Assembly: GCA_030407085.1 (NCBI GenBank)
Contig: CM059582.1
Location: forward strand, 203,237,501 to 203,301,500
Reading direction: 5' to 3'
DNA length: 64,000 nucleotides
From: Trichopria drosophilae
Taxonomy: Eukaryota; Arthropoda; Insecta; Hymenoptera; Diapriidae
The position numbers and the translations under genes are program-made. The notes under the pieces are model-generated. The model was not told the origin of the DNA. It made no database searches and saw only the letters and a program-made list of their open reading frames with translations. Of this stretch, positions 39,491-50,700 are shown piece after piece. Numbering within the stretch: position 1 is the stretch's first letter; each line of letters begins with the position of its first letter.

Positions 39491-40575
39491 GATATAAAAT
39501 TATATAAACAATAGCATTTTGCAAAATTAATAATGTCATTATTTGCAAGTGTGTAGTAATAATAATATTATTAATTATTAATTAATGTTTTTCTATAACT
39601 TGAGTATATATATTTATCCCCAATAAATCAGCAGTTTCATTCATTATTATATAAAGCATTCATTGAGAATTACTTATAAATTCATTAGCAATAGAGGATT
39701 ATTCTGATAATAGAACTGAGATGTTAAACTGCAAAAAGCATTAACGATTCAAATTCAATTGCATTTATTACATTACAGTTATTAATAAGCATTCATTTGG
39801 CGGCAGAAATGCAAGATGATATAATAAGATTAATTTTTTATTGTTTCATAAAAATGATTGTGAGGGAAAATTAGTAATCAAATTTTGTCATAAACGAATT
39901 AGATACGACGGAGCCCTGTCATTTCTTATAATTTTATCTATTATGAAGAAATTCTTGAAATTAGTTATAAAATGTGTATGTTTTTATTCTTGAGACCAAA
40001 AGGTACAAAATATTCGAGGGTTTACGTCAGAACTAAAAGATGCAGTGAACAAAAATTACAGAAAAGGTGGCCATTATTGTATCCATTGTGGCTGTGAGGA
40101 TTAATCTACATTACTTCACTTACATGAATTCATTGTCTTTTATCAATTAATTAAAAATTACAAAAGAGGTAATAAAAAATTAATATATAATTTAATTTAT
40201 TTTATATTACTAGTAAGCTCGTTACATAACATTTCGTATTGCACACGTATGAAAGTGTTTTCTATCGAGATTACTTACATTTTTGTCAGTACTTACCACT
40301 TTTTTATTGTTAGTAAGAAGATTGATCGGAGCAGGGCGTGGATCAGTAAAGTTACATATATATTTGTGGAAGAATATTCTCATTACAAATTCCATATGAT
40401 GCATATTTATTATATAATAGTATAAAATACTAGTTGAATACAAGTACTAAAAAACATTTACAGTTACATAACTCCTATTACGATTCACCTAAAACATCAT
40501 AAGGAGTATCTTGTTGCGATGTATTCCGTTCCGTTTTTAATAATATGTAAGCATGGTGTGACATTTGGTAATTCA
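39491..40575. other. AT-rich non-coding
   Basis: No gene was recognised. Upstream of 40576 on the transposase strand (downstream in transcription) there are AATAAA-like motifs but no clear terminal inverted repeat. Confidence 0.3.
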
Positions 40576-42597
40576 CTATATGCTATTGTTTTTGATTCGT
40601 GGGTTTTTCTGGGCAACATATGCGTGCACATGTTCATCGAAACTAATTTCAACATATATGTTGATGAGAAATACAATATAATCGTTCACTTTGCATATTT
40701 TCATGATTTCGCCAAATTGTTTTTCACTGTTTTCCACATTCATAACAAGAAATGCTCCAATTTTGTACGATGTTCCATTAATTTCCACTGTTGTGTAATA
40801 TTCTTTGGCATTAAGCTGAACAAGAAGTTCTGGTATCCAGCTGCTCTCATCGGGAGAAACACACTTAATATTATTTTCGAATTGTAGGCTATGTACCATG
40901 TGACACATTTGCAGCATTTGCTTGATGGCAATTGTTTTGAGTAAGTTTCTACTGGAAGATGTCGATTGAGCACTTTTTTTAATTTCGAGATGACGAGCTT
41001 CACAACGCATACTTGAAAAGTGTATAAATGGGCCGTTTTTTAATAATAAATTCGGATAATGCGTCAATATATGAAATTTTGGCTTAACTTGTCCGTACAA
41101 TTTCGTGTATAAAATATTGTGTTGCTTGATTAATCCTTTTAAAATTTTCATGTCTGGACGTATTGTGCGAGGTGCGGTTACAATATCAATAATTTGCCTC
41201 AAGTACTTATACAATTGCCAATGATCATCAGTTTCTGGAACTTTGTCGCCAATTATGAGTCCAAAGTAACGGACAAAACATAGCATTTCGGACGCGGACA
41301 TTTTCAACGTTGTATTATTTTTTAATCTATTGATGGAAATTACAGGAGGCCTATTTGAACTTTCAATGTAACCGAAATTAAAATTTGTAATTCTAGTATT
41401 TAAAGTTTCAAGGGAGAAATACACTTTTTTGAAAATGAATGTATTAAGTAATGCATGCATGTCATACGATGCAACGCCCTCGAAAACATCATGCATCACA
41501 TCAACCGTACAATTGTCAAGAATATGAAAATTCGATATTTTATGTAAAACACATGGTTCTTTTATTCCAGTTCTTGAAGGGTCGTCAAGTAATGAATCTT
41601 CTGCATAGTTATTAAGAGTTCGTAATGTAGACTCGTCTTCTACGGCAAATTCACTCATCAAGGCACTTGAAACTTTACAGATTCTACAGAATAATCCACT
41701 ATTAAAGCATTCTATAAATCCGAACACGCCATTTAAACCTAAATTGTCTCCCAGGAATAAGAGCAACTGAAATTTAACGTTGGTTGTTGTACCGTCTACG
41801 TTAATATTAATACCAGTGCTGTTAAGAAAATTTAATTCATCAATAAGTTTTTTAAAAATCTTCTCATTACTGGATTTCTTTTTATCTTCTACGTGGACCA
41901 ATGTGGAAAATAAAATGGCACTTAACCGTGAAGCAATATGAGGGGGAAGGCATGCAATGTAAGCGTAAATAGTACCAAATTTTTGTATACCAGCGTGGCT
42001 GCCTAAAGCATTACCGACTTCCAGATCATCATAAAATACAAAAAGAGGAATAAGGAATTCATTTGAAATTGTAGATGCGTATTTTTTCTGCCACAATTCA
42101 GCCTGCATTATATTAGAAATTATACGTGTTTCTTTTTTTAAACTGTCAATATAATTTATTATCTGCCTGAACAATCCTGATATTTCCAAAAAAATTTTTA
42201 ACGAGTCGCGCAATGGAACATGAATGGCATATAAAGGTTCAGGTACAAGAACCATTTCATTTTCAACAATTCTTTCCACAAAAGTGCTTCCTACCTGAAA
42301 TTCTTCGTATTTAAGAAAACCTTTCTTTTCTAATAATTTAAATCGAAGCTTCTCCGTTTTTACATTGTCAAAAACATTTTTGTAACGATCAAATAATTTT
42401 TTTATATCACATTCTTTAGTACTAGATTGTTGCTTAACTATTTCTAGGAGCTCGTCTTCTAATTCTGGCAAGTAAACATTTTTTACAAAATCACTCAATT
42501 GTTCTACAACTATCTGTACAATATTCCTGGGTAGGCTTGGGTTTCCGTACAATGTCAATATCAACGATATGATGTGCTGGATAATTTTAGAATCCAT
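40576..42597 (-). CDS. EnSpm/CACTA-like (Tnp2-related) transposase, main ORF
   Basis: This 673-residue ORF resembles the long transposase-related proteins of animal EnSpm/CACTA-like elements. Landmarks are FYDDLEVGNALGSHAG (about 190), YIACLPPHIASRL, LFLGDNLGLNGVFGF (about 290), CRICKV (a Cys pair), NFHILDNCTVDVMHDVFEGV (about 370), and a C-terminal KPKFHILTHYPNL. The D/D residues at VFYDDLE, GDNLGLN and VDVMHD fit the expected acidic core. The enzyme would cut and paste DNA. The ORF is intact, but the N-terminal part lies in two further frames (42587-43147). No CACTA ends were found within the window around it. Confidence 0.65.
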   Translation of the reverse strand: MDSKIIQHIISLILTLYGNPSLPRNIVQIVVEQLSDFVKNVYLPELEDELLEIVKQQSSTKECDIKKLFDRYKNVFDNVKTEKLRFKLLEKKGFLKYEEFQVGSTFVERIVENEMVLVPEPLYAIHVPLRDSLKIFLEISGLFRQIINYIDSLKKETRIISNIMQAELWQKKYASTISNEFLIPLFVFYDDLEVGNALGSHAGIQKFGTIYAYIACLPPHIASRLSAILFSTLVHVEDKKKSSNEKIFKKLIDELNFLNSTGININVDGTTTNVKFQLLLFLGDNLGLNGVFGFIECFNSGLFCRICKVSSALMSEFAVEDESTLRTLNNYAEDSLLDDPSRTGIKEPCVLHKISNFHILDNCTVDVMHDVFEGVASYDMHALLNTFIFKKVYFSLETLNTRITNFNFGYIESSNRPPVISINRLKNNTTLKMSASEMLCFVRYFGLIIGDKVPETDDHWQLYKYLRQIIDIVTAPRTIRPDMKILKGLIKQHNILYTKLYGQVKPKFHILTHYPNLLLKNGPFIHFSSMRCEARHLEIKKSAQSTSSSRNLLKTIAIKQMLQMCHMVHSLQFENNIKCVSPDESSWIPELLVQLNAKEYYTTVEINGTSYKIGAFLVMNVENSEKQFGEIMKICKVNDYIVFLINIYVEISFDEHVHAYVAQKNPRIKNNSI

Positions 42598-43147
42598 ACT
42601 TTATATTTTCTAATATAACAGTACAATTAAATTGTAAGTCTTTAAAATAATAAAATAATCTATTATTTTTATCCCTTGCAGGGAGTAATAAATCCCAGCG
42701 TTCCGGAAATGTTTCTTCCCATTTTCTAATTATGTCAGCTGAGGAGCAATCATTGTTATTGATGAATTCATTCCACGTATTTATGTGTTCTGCAAACAGA
42801 ATATATGATTGCATGTGCAATTGAGAAATGTACGTATTTATAATTCAAATCATTTATTTTATAAATCGAAATGTACCATTTTTAGCAGGATTAGTAGATT
42901 CGTTTTCGCTTTCGGATGCGTTTATAATTTTAGCTTTGCGAAGCTGATCCCGCATAAATTTATACATGTTGTACAGACATCCACGTGCGCTGATCGATGT
43001 GTTATCACTTTCTGAACGACAATACGGGATATACCATAATTCCTTGTCTTCGGTAGGAAATAATTCTTTGATTTGATCCGCCAGTTCTTGAAAAGTTTTC
43101 TGACTAATTCTATATTTATATAACAAAATATTGCGACTTATTATCAC
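42587..43147 (-). pseudogene. EnSpm-like transposase, N-terminal pieces
   Basis: Two frames precede the main ORF. 42854-43147 has FQELADQIKELFPTEDKELWY and an Arg-rich MYKFMRDQLRKAK stretch, a pattern I associate with the N-terminus of these proteins. 42587-42820 has a LFAEHINTWNEFI to ERWDLLLPARD region. Junctions are a stop-separated gap at 42821-42853 and a frame slip at about 42590. They could be introns or decay; I favour frame damage for the second. Confidence 0.5.
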
Positions 43148-44434
43148 AGAACACGAAAAAGAATAAACAATACTTTAATAAATCGCAAACTTTGAACAAA
43201 AATTAGGATCGATTTTATACTTTATTCGTATGCTTTTATTTCCAACCCAATTAAGCGATTTTTTAAAGTTTAGTTGGCCGTACTGGTTCCGCCATGTAGG
43301 AAACTTGGATATTCAGCAATCTCAAAAACGCTGGTATATGAACTTCCATACGAACTAAATGATTTTTTGTTTTTCGGTCCACCATATTAGATCTGACATT
43401 TTAAATTTTGAAAAGTTAGGTCAACAAAATATAGGTCGACAAAATATGCACAAAAAAAATAGCGCCAACATATTTAAAACATTATTGTAATGTTTCCATG
43501 TATGGAGAAATGTATTATTGATAATGAAACAATATAATTAAGTGAATTAAAATATTTTAGAGTATTGATAAAAGAACTTTCAAAAATTTTGTACACATTA
43601 CGATGAAACCATAAAAAACTTAATACATTATTTCACTGTATTATCTGTAACATTTGTTTTATGCATTTTAGATTTTTTTTTTAGATAATTTATCGTTAGA
43701 TATTTTTGTACATATTCTGTCCTTATTTAATTTTTATTTACATATTTTGACGTTATATATTTTTGTTTGTACATGTTATGTTTTGTGTACTTAGTTCTAG
43801 TACCAAAAAGTTAATGTCAGATTCGTATTCCGTGACTGAATCGTTGAGTAACTTGTAGCACATAATCTGCTAATTTTTAATATGAGTATATATATATAAT
43901 ATATAACAAAAGAAATAGATATGAAGGAAGAAATAATATATTCTGGGAAGTTACAAATCTATTCAACGAATAACAAAATTATGTTGATGCCGGTACAAAG
44001 AATTTGTTTATCATAAATGCTTGCCTGGTAATGCATGTGACTCTCATATTGGTATGCATGTATTTTCACAGTTTTAACAGGAATATATGTTTCAAAAGAA
44101 ATATACAAATACATACATACATATGTACTGTGATATAGGGAACATACTTTCAAAGGTGTTGGAAACATGAATAAAATGTTGTCGAGTAAACAAATTATCA
44201 TGTATTCAAAAGCATAAAGTAACAATTACAAAGTTTTTAGGCCTCAGATATAATAGGAATAACGAAACACTTCAAAATTTATTAAAATAGTAATCGAGTA
44301 TTAATCTCATTAAGTGTGTACTTTGTGACCGTTTTACTGTATCCTTATGGTTTAAAATTTAAACATTTTTTGTTCATCAGTTAAAATAGTTATTCTGTGA
44401 ACTCAACTTTTTACTTGTACTTCATATAATAAAT
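43148..44434. other. AT-rich non-coding
   Basis: Nothing is supportable beyond short AT-rich repeats (TATATATATAATATATAAC near 43888). One ORF at 43959-44225 shows no protein-like signal. Confidence 0.3.
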
Positions 44435-44438
44435 AGCA

Positions 44439-46394
44439 GGGTCATTCCATTATATTTCACCCAAAGCCGTTGCGGCCTATTTTTTGAAAATTTTAATACT
44501 TTACAGAAATGATGCCTGATGCCCTGCGAATACATACCTGACATTGATTTTCTAAAATATTTCAGGATTACTTCGTAAATTTAATTTCAAAGTTGAGATG
44601 CACCATAAAAATGTCATTTTGACAGGTGGAAACATTTAATAAAATAATACAGAAATACTTAGAAAATGAATTATTTATTTTTTTATAATTATTCAAAAAT
44701 GTTTAAATTTATAATTTCTTGTCTTTAAAAGCTATAATTATTTAAATATAGTTATTTAAGTCGATTTTAAATGTGACGTGTCAAGTGTCAATTTTTCACA
44801 CTTTTAATCTTTTTTTTCTAGAAAGCGAATTAATAAATTTAAATGAAATGTTGCATAGAATTAAGTACACATAATTTACTTCCCTGTGATATATTGACAT
44901 TTTAAATTAACATTATGGAAATATGAAATAATTTACCTCAAATCTTGAATGTTTCGGAATTTCTGCCGATTTCAAAGACAAATACCTCCTCCCCAGAAAA
45001 TCGGAAAAATACCAGCCTGCTCTTAAAAGTTAAATTAGACCTTCCTTTCATTGATACCACAAATTTTCCGATGGAGAACGAGATACTTTTTAAGATTAAC
45101 CGATTTTAATATAATGATGTTACGAATGACATTTGAGGTTACAAAACAAGTCAATTGTCAAACTGAAGTTGCCCGCGAGATCCTTATCGATTCAAACGAC
45201 TTTGAATTGAAACTATAAATTATTTTGTTGTAAGTGAGCTTTTCTTAATTAAAGACTAAGTATTTAAACAGCAATTAATGTTACTATTTATTCAATTTAT
45301 CAAATTATATCGATCTAAAAATTCAACAGTCATAATCGCATACATTTTTCAATAAATATTCTTTCCAGACAATATATTTTAAAATATTCTTTATTCAACA
45401 ATTTGGTTTAACAATTTAAAGGATTTTTTAATTAAATGTAGCGAATAGAATAAATTCATTTGAATACGAATTATGTGTCATGACAGGAAACGACTTCAAA
45501 ATTCAGGGGATCTATATTTTATATAAGATGGATAAATTGAATAAATAGTAACATTAATTGCTTTTTAAATACTTAGTTTTTAATTAAGAAAAGCTCACTT
45601 ACAAAAAAATAATTTATAGTTTCAATTCAAAGTCGTTTGAATCGATAAGGATCTCGCGGGCAACTTCAGTTTGACAATCGACTTGTTTTGTAACCTCAAA
45701 TGTCATTCGTAACATCATTATATTAAAATTGGTTAATCTTAAAAAGTATCGCGTTCTCCATCGGAAAATTTGTGGTATCAATGAAAGGAAGGTCTAATTC
45801 AGCTTTTAAGAGCAGGCTGGTATTTTTCCGATTTTCTGGGGAGGAGGTATTTGTCTTTGAAATCGGCAGACATTCCGAAACATTCAAGATTTGAGGTAAA
45901 TTATTTCATATTTCCATAATGTTAATTTAAAATGTCAATATATCACAGGGAAGTAAATTATGTGTACTTTATTCTATGCAACATTTAATTTAAATTTATT
46001 AATTAGCTTTCTAGAAAAAAAAAGATTAAAAGTGTGAAAAATTGACACTTGACACGTCACATTTAAAATCGACTTAAATAACTATATTTAAATAATTGTA
46101 GCTTTTAAAGACAAGAAATTATAAATTTAAACATTTTTGAATAATTATAAAAAAATAAATAATTCATTTTCGAAGTATTTCTGTGTTATTTTATTAAATG
46201 TTTCCACCTGTCAAAATAACATTTTTATGGTGCATCTCAACTTTGAAATTAAATTTACGAAGTAATCCTGAAATATTTTAGAAAATCCATGTCAGGTATG
46301 TATTCGCAGGGCATTAGACATCATTTCTGTAAAGTATTAAAATTTTTAAAAAATAGGCCGCAACGGCTTTGGGTGAAATATAATGGAATGACCC
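44439..46394. mobile_element. foldback element with ~870 bp inverted arms (1.96 kb)
   Basis: The element starts GGGTCATTCCATTATATTTC and ends with its inverse, and the inverted identity continues inward to about 45320 on the left and from about 45515 on the right, leaving only a ~200 bp loop. AGCA flanks both ends (44435-44438 and 46395-46398), a likely 4 bp target duplication. Arm sequences differ only at scattered sites. There is no ORF of note. It could form a near-perfect 870 bp hairpin as RNA. It ends 47 bp before the stop codon of the small gene at 46441. Confidence 0.9.
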
Positions 46395-46440
46395 AGCATG
46401 CATTATACTTTTAATTGAAAATCATAAATGATGTTTCAGC

Positions 46441-46613
46441 TTACTTATAAGTAACAGGGTTCTTCAGTAATTCCCTCAATATTACGATTTCTTTTAGTCG
46501 TGCATAATCGACATATTTATCTTGCGCATATCTTCCCAATATTATTTTCCCAATTAAATTGTTAGGCTCGTTTAAGAAATGAAACAATTCATTTTTTACA
46601 AACTGGAATGAAT
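46441..46613 (-). CDS. small unrecognised gene: terminal exon
   Basis: An acceptor TTTCTTTCAG leads into 57 codons to the stop at 46441-46443. The peptide includes SFQFVKNELFHFLNEPNN and GRYAQDKYVDYARLKEIVIL, helical and not low complexity. It takes one base from the exon ending at 46690, so the join gives a clean frame. I do not recognise the family. See the other exons 46690-46755, 46818-46879 and 47311-47414. Confidence 0.55.
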
Positions 46614-46689
46614 CTGAAAGAAATATGTATATGAAAAAAATAACATTGAAAAATAAATAATGGATTTAACTCGTGAAAATAATTTTAAC

Positions 46690-46755
46690 TTGTTTCTGAT
46701 TGTTCCTTGGGTTCAATTCTTGGTCTTTTCGCAAAGGATTCATCAATATCTGTCT
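46690..46755 (-). CDS. small unrecognised gene: internal exon
   Basis: This is a 66 bp exon between the acceptor TTTTTTCCAG and a weak donor A|GTTAAA. The peptide is TDIDESFAKRPRIEPKEQSE, with a KRPR basic patch that could be a nuclear localisation signal. Phases at both edges match the neighbouring exons (1 and 1). Confidence 0.5.
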
Positions 46756-46817
46756 CTGGAAAAAAAGGTTATTGGAAATGCCGGAAACTTGAACTATATC
46801 TATTTTAGCAACATTAC

Positions 46818-46879
46818 CAATAATTTCTTCAAAATAATTTGTCGCGATGATCGACATATTTTCTGCTCTTAGTGTGCAC
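46818..46879 (-). CDS. small unrecognised gene: internal exon
   Basis: This is a 62 bp exon between the acceptor TTCAACAG and the donor ATTG|GTAATG. The peptide is CTLRAENMSIIATNYFEEII. It ends in phase 1, matching the exon at 46755. Upstream phase matches the exon ending at 47311. An alternative start would be the Met of NMSII, making a protein of about 92 residues. Confidence 0.5.
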
Positions 46880-46917
46880 CTGTTGAATGTATGACCATTA
46901 CAAAACACATTCAAGAC

Positions 46918-47129
46918 ATGACGCTGAAACTAGCAGCAGATTCGCAGCAGCGGATTCGAAATTTGCTTTCAAGACAAAATATTTTACAGGTTTTCGAGGC
47001 ATCAACGACTAGTACAGTAGTACCAAATAAATTGTAAACAATTCTCTACCACTGTCTTAAAGAAAGATATTAACTTGGCCCCGAATTTTGTATCCGCTAC
47101 TGCGAATCTGCTGCTAGTTTCAGCGTCAT
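46918..47129. mobile_element. MULE-type MITE (212 bp) with 9 bp duplication, intronic
   Basis: The ends ATGACGCTGAAACTAGCAGC and its inverse match over about 40 bp with two mismatches. ATTCAAGAC, 9 bp, flanks both sides (46909-46917 and 47130-47138). A 9 bp duplication is typical of Mutator-like elements. It lies in the intron of the small gene between 46880 and 47310. There is no coding potential. Confidence 0.85.
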
Positions 47130-47310
47130 ATTCAAGACAAATTATTTTCAATCTTTATTTTATTTAATTTGACACTAACAAAAAAAATTGATCTAACTAT
47201 GTTTATTATATATGCAGCAAGCAAAGCAAACCAAGCATTAAAGCGGATATAACCATAAGAATTTTCAATATTTTACAACTGATGCAAGATTCATATATTT
47301 AATTACTTAC

Positions 47311-47414
47311 AGAAATTCACAAACGGCAATCTTTCCAGCATTTTTCGATGAGATTAATCCTTGTTCACTAATATTACACCGGCGAGAAACACTGCGGCCA
47401 ACACGTGCGATATC
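47311..47414 (-). CDS. small unrecognised gene: exon cut by the LINE insertion
   Basis: The minus-strand frame reads ARVGRSVSRRCNISEQGLIS and continues to AGKIAVCEFL, ending at an excellent donor (CT|GTAAGT at 47310). The exon runs rightward into the 13 bp target duplication of the LINE. The same frame resumes on the other side of the LINE at 53089-53113 after the acceptor TATATACAG. If this reading is right, the LINE landed inside a coding exon and disrupts the gene. An alternative is translation from the ATG at 47341 in another frame, which does not match the next exon in phase. Confidence 0.5.
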
Positions 47415-47710
47415 TTCTTCTTCTTCTTTGTTGTGTGGCTTTACGAATGGTGCACTAGCGCCACCACTCCCCACGACTTTGAATCTGTTGATTCGTAAGT
47501 CTGCTATAAAGTTAGTGTTTTTCTATATATGTCGTATCTTCTATAGTTTTGTTTTTGGTATTATACATATATGTATATACAGTTAAGTTTACCAGGTTAT
47601 GTTCCATTATCTTGGTTATTTTAGCTTATACCATTTATTTGGCATCTTTGTCAAAGTTTGTTGATATTAAGACTAGTATGTCATATATACAAATAAATAA
47701 AATTTTTCCT

Positions 47711-50700
47711 CTAAGTTAAATCAGTCGAATTCCTCATTATTTCAATAATATTGCCTAGTTCTTTAAATATGTCATTATTGTTCAAAGATAGGATGCCTTG
47801 CAATGAGTAAGGTAAAGGTATATTATTTTGTTCTAGAATATCCAGAAGAGGTAATCTAGTTACGGAAAATTGTGTGCAATTAAAAATCATATGATCCGCA
47901 GTACCTATTTCATTGTCAAATTTGCAATAGGGAGAATCGATAACTTTCAATCTGTGTAGATGTGTCGGAAATTCCCAGTGTCCTGATTTTAGTCGATTGA
48001 TTGTATTTATTAGATTCCGACTTAGTTGGCAATTACGGAACCAAGGATGTCTGTATTGTAAGAAATTTTCTGAAAGCAGATAGTATTTGCCTTTATTTTC
48101 AAATTCTTTAGTTAGAAAGGTTTGGGTATCGTCTTTGAATTTGTTTTCTTTCGGGTGATAGATTTTGGTCCAATGAGCTTTGAATTTAATTTTGTTATTT
48201 ATTGTTTGACTAAGGGCCAATTTGGCTGCTTGATCAGCTATTTCGTTACCATATATTTTGGAATGGGCAGGGCACCAGTAAAAAGATATTTCAATTTCCA
48301 TTAAGCTTAATTTTAAATGTATGTCATAAAATACCTTATGAACGTTTTTATTTTTGTAAAGCGGATTAGCTAATTTCGTTAATACTTCTGGGGAATCGGA
48401 TATAACTATTACTTTTTTCAAATTATTATCTTGGATGTATTTTAATGCCCACCACACTGCAATAGCCTCAGACTCGGTAATATCTAAATCGCTATTTATT
48501 CGGTGTTTGTCTACAAGATCTTGGTTTTCATGGTAAATAGCAATTGCGTTTGCAGATTCCTGTGATTTTAAGTATTTAGAAGCATCTGTATATATAAAAT
48601 GGTGATCTTTATATTTATTTTTCAATTTGGATGTAAAAAATTTATGAGGAGAATTTTGAGTTTTGGCTATTTTTCCTAAATCTAAATTTATTTTGCATGA
48701 ATGAAATGATGTTGGAATAGGATAATCTATTGGTAAAGGAAATTGAGAGCGTTCTATTTTATTGAAGTTGTGATTGGTGCTTTTATATGTTTCGTAAATT
48801 TCTGGACATACATTTTTATTTTTACTACTTTTGTAATTTTTGTATTCATATAATAGCTGTAATTTATTGATCATTGTTGAACTTTTGAGTTGGGCTTTAG
48901 ATATAATGTATTTGTAGTTGGCTTTTTTTATTGCGATGTCTATAGGAGTTATGTCAGATAATTTGTAGACTACGGCCAAAGGTGTGGACCTCATTAGCCC
49001 CAAACATGTTCTCAGCACAGCAGTTTGTATAGTTTTTAATTTATTTTTAACTGATTTTGCAGAATTAGAATAACAGGTGTGTCCCCAAAGTAGGATGGGT
49101 TGGCAGAATCCTTTGTATACATTTAATATATGATTTGGGTGGACACCCCAACGAACTGTACAAATTGATTTGATTATATTATGAGCAATTCTTGCTTTTC
49201 TACAGATCTCATCTACATGTTTATTCCACTTCATTTTATTATCAAAAATAACTCCTAGAAATTTTATAGAATTGGCGTTTTTTATTTTGTGATTTTCTAA
49301 TGTGATTTCGGTATCTTGCAAATTAATCCTTTTTCTAGTGAATACTATAAAGTTAGTTTTGTGTGTTGCAATAGATAGACCTCTACCCCTTAGCCAGATT
49401 TTCAAACTATCGAAGGCTTGTTCGAGTTCGCATATGCATGTCTTCAAGGAGAAATGAGACACATATATAGCGCAATCGTCGGCGAATTGGAGGTTTCTTG
49501 CCATTTTACCAATGTGGTTTTGTAAATTCCTTACGTAGATATTAAATAAAATGGGGCTTAAAACCGATCCCTGTGGAAGGCCTTTATAAGTCTGGAATTC
49601 CTCTAAAATTGTATAACATTTTATATTTCTTTGTGAAATTATGAATTTTATGTATTTGATAAGTTTTGTGGATAAATTGATATCTATTAGGTCCTGTATT
49701 AAGGTATTAACAATTACATTATCAAATGCCCCTTCTATATCTATCAATAAAGCGCCTGTGAATTTTTTTCTACAAAAATTGAGATATATATCAGTAGCGA
49801 ATGTTGTTACACTGTCTATGCATGATCTGCCTTTGCGGAAACCGTACTGAGAATTAGGGATAATGAGATCTTGTTCGATTAGCCATTCTAATCTATTTTT
49901 AACTAATGTTTCTAGGATTTTTGCCATATTAGATGATAGAGCGATGGGTCTATATCCTTTGCCATTAGGTTTCGGAATCATTAACACCTCGTAGTTGTTC
50001 CAAGTTTTAGGAAAAGAGCTATGAGCATAAGCAAAGTTAAATATTTTTAAAATGATATTATGTATTGACTCCGGGGGCTCATATATGATTTTATTTGATA
50101 TCATGTCTGGACCAGGACTGGATTTTAATTTTAGGTGACTTCGAACTGTATTATATTCCATTATACTAAAAGGCTCGTCTAAAATTTTTGATTCTTTAAA
50201 TGGTATATACGGTGTAGGAGATTGGAGACCTGTAGTGGAAGTTTTTAATTTTTCAATTGCCGCCTTTACAGAAGGATCGTTGTAAACGTTGGAGATTCTT
50301 TTAGAAACATCTATTCTGGGATTTTTAAAGGAAGCTATGACCTTCCAGATTCTGCTAATATCCATGTCCATATTAAGGGAATTACAGAACCGCCTAAAAC
50401 CTTCTTTCTTGCTTTTAATAATTAAATTTTTAGTTTTTTTAACTAATATATCATAATTGTTGATGTTTTCTATATTAATTCTAGTTTTTAGCAGTTTTAG
50501 CGCATTGTTCCTATCCTTAATGGCAGTTGCGATTTCATCAGTCCACCAGTAAGAATGTGATAACTTATTATTTTTTCTTTTGGATGCCTTAAAAGCATTC
50601 GATGTTTTTAAGCAGTTCTGTATTCCCTCAATTAATTCATCATATTTATTTAAATAATTCGAACTGGTAATTTGGAAGTTTTTTGTTTTTTCCATAATTA

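Noticed and set aside
40519..40887. 122-residue plus-strand ORF
   Set aside because: Complement of the C-terminal part of the EnSpm-like transposase.
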